48,897 bases of DNA, from NCBI GenBank assembly GCA_035294465.1, contig DATGKW010000197.1, positions 1 to 48,897 of the forward strand. The letters run 5' to 3'. The notes under the pieces were generated by a model. It saw only the letters and a program-made list of their open reading frames with translations. It ran no database searches and was not told the origin of the DNA. This DNA comes from Paraktedonobacter sp035294465. GTDB taxonomy: Bacteria > Chloroflexota > Ktedonobacteria > Ktedonobacterales > Ktedonobacteraceae. Position numbers and translations under genes: made by a program. This document shows positions 46,819-48,897 of the stretch, piece after piece. Position 1 is the first letter of the stretch, and the number at the start of each line of letters is the position of its first letter.

Positions 46819-47155
46819 ACCACTTCGATCCTTTCCTGACCATGCCCCTGCGTGAGGGTATCACTCTAATAGTTAAGAATAAAGGCTGAGGGAATTTTTT
46901 ACTTAGAGCATTGAGCCGATTCCCTTTCTACCCAGTAAGAGAGTATACACTATTTTTCAGGAAAATATTTATAGAAAACGTTTCAGAGAACATATTTCTG
47001 ATAGAGAAACGTGCTTCTCCGCTTCTATAAAGGGATTTGAAGATCAGAGAAAAAGTTCTGGAGTATCTTTATACGATTTTAATATCGCCTATTCACGCAG
47101 GAACGATCTGTTTGTAGTATCTGGAACTGCTGCCGTCAAAGCCGCGTTAGGTATA
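46819..47155. other. AT-rich divergent intergenic region
   Basis: About 340 bases without a gene, clearly richer in A and T than the coding DNA. It must hold the hydrolase promoter; a TATACT near 46945 on the minus strand is a possible -10, without a good -35. Confidence 0.4.
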
Positions 47156-47164
47156 TGCTATGAT
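47156..47164 (+). promoter_or_regulatory. Promoter of the HAD phosphatase gene
   Basis: Extended -10 TGCTATGAT (TATGAT at 47159-47164). A start near 47171 gives a 24-base leader holding the CAGGAG ribosome site. Confidence 0.5.
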
Positions 47165-47194
47165 AGGAAAAAACGGAGCAGGAGTTCCTTGTTA

Positions 47195-47851
47195 ATGTCA
47201 AACAGCATTCAAGCGGTCATCTGGGATCTGGACGGAGTTGTACTCGATAGCTCGCGCGAGCACCTGCGGGCCTGGAAGCGCCTGGCACAAGAAGAGGGTG
47301 TCATATTCACCGACCAGGACTTCTGGGCCACCTTCGGCAAGCGCAACGACGATATCATTCCCCGCTACTGGCCCATCACCTCTACCAGGCAATTGCAAGA
47401 ATTAGCTAACCGCAAGGAGCGCTATTTTCGCGAATTCATCCGCGAGACGGCGACCTTTCTGCCGGGAGCGGAAGAACTCATGCGTGGCCTGCACGAAGCC
47501 GGTTTCGCGCAGGCCCTGGCCTCCTCCACACCAGTCGAGAATATCAAACTCATCAGCGAATTGCTCGGACTCGAACGTTATCTCTCGGTGCTGATCTCCG
47601 GCGAGACAGTGGAACACGGCAAGCCTGCCCCCGATATTTTTCTGCGCGCCGCCCAGGAACTACACGTCCCGGCGAGCGCTTGTCTGGTCATCGAAGACGC
47701 CGAAGTCGGCGTGCAGGCCGCTCACAACGCAGGCATGCGCTGCATCTCAGTCGCCGGAGAGCGAGACCTGCCCGGTCTGCGCGCCGCCGAATTGATGGTC
47801 CGCGACCTGACCGAGGTAAACGTCGAGCGAATACGTTCCCTGGCAGTTTGA
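47195..47851 (+). CDS. HAD-family phosphatase, beta-phosphoglucomutase-like
   Basis: A 218-residue protein with the HAD motifs: DLDGVVLDSS (motif I, nucleophile and acid aspartates), ALASSTP (motif II), GKPAPDIFLRAA (motif III lysine) and VIEDAEVGVQAA (motif IV). The helical cap after motif I matches the PGM/phosphatase subgroup I. It acts on a sugar phosphate or similar compound that cannot be named. ATG 47195 has CAGGAG ten bases before it; TTG 47189 is an alternative. Confidence 0.85.
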   Translation: MSNSIQAVIWDLDGVVLDSSREHLRAWKRLAQEEGVIFTDQDFWATFGKRNDDIIPRYWPITSTRQLQELANRKERYFREFIRETATFLPGAEELMRGLHEAGFAQALASSTPVENIKLISELLGLERYLSVLISGETVEHGKPAPDIFLRAAQELHVPASACLVIEDAEVGVQAAHNAGMRCISVAGERDLPGLRAAELMVRDLTEVNVERIRSLAV

Positions 47852-47876
47852 CAGGCAGCTTGAAGGATGACAAAAT
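47848..47876 (+). promoter_or_regulatory. Possible promoter of selC
   Basis: A perfect -35 TTGACA (47848-47853), a 17-base spacer and a weak -10 CAAAAT (47871-47876). The -35 overlaps the stop codon of the HAD gene. Transcription would begin near 47883, about 115 bases before the tRNA. Confidence 0.3.
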
Positions 47877-47998
47877 AGCAACGAGCAGGAAGGAAAAGAG
47901 ACGTAACGTAGATAAGCCCACGCCTCTTCATCCAGAGCAGCCAGAGGCCAGCTCTAAGTTATTTCTCATGCTCAAGAAACTCTCTTGCTTTTGCACAT

Positions 47999-48094
47999 GG
48001 AGGTGTAGGGGTCCCGGTGGGTCCCACCGTCTTCAAAACGGTTGGGGGGTCGCTCGGCGCGATCCCTGGTCGGTTCGACTCCGACACACCTCTG
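47999..48094 (+). tRNA. selC: tRNA-Sec (UCA), selenocysteine
   Basis: The 96-base sequence folds exactly as bacterial tRNA-Sec. It has an 8-bp acceptor stem (47999-48006 with 48086-48093, one G-U), two bases, a 6-bp D stem (48009-48014 with 48019-48024) with the four-base loop CGGT, and an anticodon stem 48026-48030/48038-48042 with loop CTTCAAA and anticodon TCA at 48033-48035. An 8-bp variable-arm stem (48046-48053/48059-48066) follows, then a T stem 48069-48073/48081-48085 with loop TTCGACT. The discriminator is G48094. CC follows, then a run of T that may end transcription. The CGGT loop, the long acceptor and the loop CTTCAAA match E. coli selC. No gene for SelA, SelB, SelD or a selenoprotein was seen here. 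Confidence 0.93.
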
Positions 48095-48567
48095 CCTTTT
48101 TGAGCGAAATAGGTATTTGAGCATCTCTCGCATTCTCGTGCTAGTGACCTAAGAAAACGAATTGTCAATGGTTATCCAAGATAATCAATCGTTGTAAGTG
48201 AGCGTTGCTGTACCGGTTGCTGTAGTGAAAATGACAGTGATCCGGCTTCAATGCCCACTTCGTTGTTTTTCTCTCAGCTTCTCTGATACGTCGAAGCGCC
48301 TCAAAACACCGTTTTTGGTTCAGGAAGAACCTACTCACAGGGAGTCGCGGTATTTTGCAAGAGTCCTGCGCGAGAAGAATGCAACGGGGTAGCCCGCATC
48401 GATCTTGGAGGACGTAGAGCTTCTCCGAAAATGAGTAAAGAAGTCCGTTTATCGAGGGGAGCGCCACTGATCAGCGGTGCCCGTGTCTGGAATGGTTCTC
48501 GGTACCAGTGGAAAGCTCAATGACTTACAAACAACCAGCCATTCAAAGAGCTTCGCGACAAGAGTAT
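48095..48567. other. Intergenic region after the selenocysteine tRNA
   Basis: TTTTT follows the tRNA at once. No gene is supported in the next 470 bases on either strand, and no copy of the tRNA 3' end that would mark an integration site was seen. Confidence 0.45.
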
Positions 48568-48602
48568 GTGGATCTGGATGACAGACCGCCTCCCAGATCC
48601 AC
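48568..48602. repeat. Perfect 10-bp inverted repeat
   Basis: GTGGATCTGG (48568-48577) and CCAGATCCAC (48593-48602) with a 15-base spacer. It is the second hairpin after the minus-strand MmyB-type gene. Confidence 0.45.
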
Positions 48603-48627
48603 GACGACTGGTATCAGCATCTCCACC

Positions 48628-48675
48628 CCATGACACAAGCACGCCGTGCCACGACCGGCTCTGCCTGTGTCATGG
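48628..48675 (-). terminator. Perfect 10-bp inverted repeat after the MmyB-type gene
   Basis: CCATGACACA (48628-48637) and TGTGTCATGG (48666-48675) lie eight bases after the stop codon, with a 28-base loop that itself holds the palindrome GCACGCCGTGC. No T-run, so factor-dependent at best. Confidence 0.4.
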
Positions 48676-48682
48676 AGACTAC

Positions 48683-48897
48683 TTACTCGGCCATCTGGAC
48701 CTGCATCAGTTTTACCAATTGTTCCAGCTTCTGTGCAGTATTCGCTTCTGCCAGGGGGGTGTAGATGACCATGCGCAAATCGGGTGCGTCCGTAACCTGG
48801 AAAGTCGTAGGTTGGAGGACCAGCCGTCCAACCAGAGGATGATGCAGTTCTTTCTTTTCGGTATGGGTGGCCTGGATATCGTAACGCGGCCACCACG
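48683..48897 (-). CDS. MmyB-type transcription regulator, C-terminal part (5' end outside window)
   Basis: The last 70 residues of a minus-strand gene that runs off the right edge. It begins WWPRYDIQATH and has KKELHHPLVGRLVLQPTTF then LRMVIYTPLA, which is the C-terminal half of the MmyB-like ligand-binding domain; such proteins carry an N-terminal helix-turn-helix of the XRE type, here outside. TAA at 48683-48685. Overlapping frames in the same place are shadows. Two inverted repeats follow. Confidence 0.7.
   Translation of the reverse strand, partial: WWPRYDIQATHTEKKELHHPLVGRLVLQPTTFQVTDAPDLRMVIYTPLAEANTAQKLEQLVKLMQVQMAE

Noticed and set aside
48543..48896. 117-codon minus-strand frame at the right edge
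   Set aside because: It is a shadow; the neighbouring frame that ends at 48683 gives an MmyB-like protein.

Overview
This window looks like chromosome from a moderately GC-rich, soil-type, probably Gram-positive-like bacterium. A member of the Chloroflexota close to Ktedonobacteria is my best guess. It is inferred from the gene mix (ThyX, FluG-type amidohydrolase, PL4 lyase with CBM2, MmyB-type regulator, GT-C mannosyltransferases) and cannot be proved from the sequence alone. Several promoters have an extended -10 box (TGnTATAAT-like).

Layout. 1-2.2 kb: two polyprenol-sugar-type GT-C membrane glycosyltransferases, the first cut by the window edge. 2.4-5.7 kb: two divergent thiamine-diphosphate E1 enzymes, one an alpha-beta fusion and one a lone alpha-type subunit with a degenerate cofactor motif. 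5.6-13.6 kb: housekeeping and accessory genes, namely Nudix hydrolase, FluG-like amidohydrolase, moaA-thyX, an AAA+ ATPase, a GNAT acetyltransferase, a secreted clan GH-A glycosidase, and a stand-alone helix-hairpin-helix protein resembling the N-terminus of PolX.

14.1-34.3 kb is the most interesting part, a 20-kb anti-phage defence island. A minus-strand operon reads drmD (SNF2 helicase), drmMI (adenine methyltransferase), a RelE/ParE-UvrD fusion helicase, drmA (DISARM helicase), drmB (DUF1998). This is a class 1 DISARM set, but drmC (the PLD protein) is not present and a toxin-like-helicase fusion sits inside the operon. Divergently, from a shared 250-bp control region, runs a two-gene module: an McrB-like AAA+ GTPase/ATPase and a large McrC/DUF2357-like PD-(D/E)XK nuclease whose C-terminus carries a HEPN-type R-x4-H motif. 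The island may therefore join DISARM-type modification and remodelling to a McrBC-like effector with DNase and RNase potential.

34.5-47.9 kb: an amino-acid permease (TTG start), a TetR remnant, a site-2 protease with CBS domains, an HdeD-like membrane protein, catalase, and folD with an overlapping fchA-like cyclodeaminase/cyclohydrolase gene. FolD has lost the lysine needed for cyclohydrolase activity, which suggests the partner gene supplies it. Then come a small secreted PKD-like protein, a PL4 rhamnogalacturonan lyase with CBM2, a SAM methyltransferase, a membrane-anchored alpha/beta hydrolase and a HAD phosphatase.

47.9-48.9 kb: a selenocysteine tRNA (selC, anticodon TCA) with the 8-bp acceptor stem and long variable arm typical of bacterial tRNA-Sec, followed by two perfect inverted repeats and the 3' end of an MmyB-type transcription regulator that runs off the right edge.
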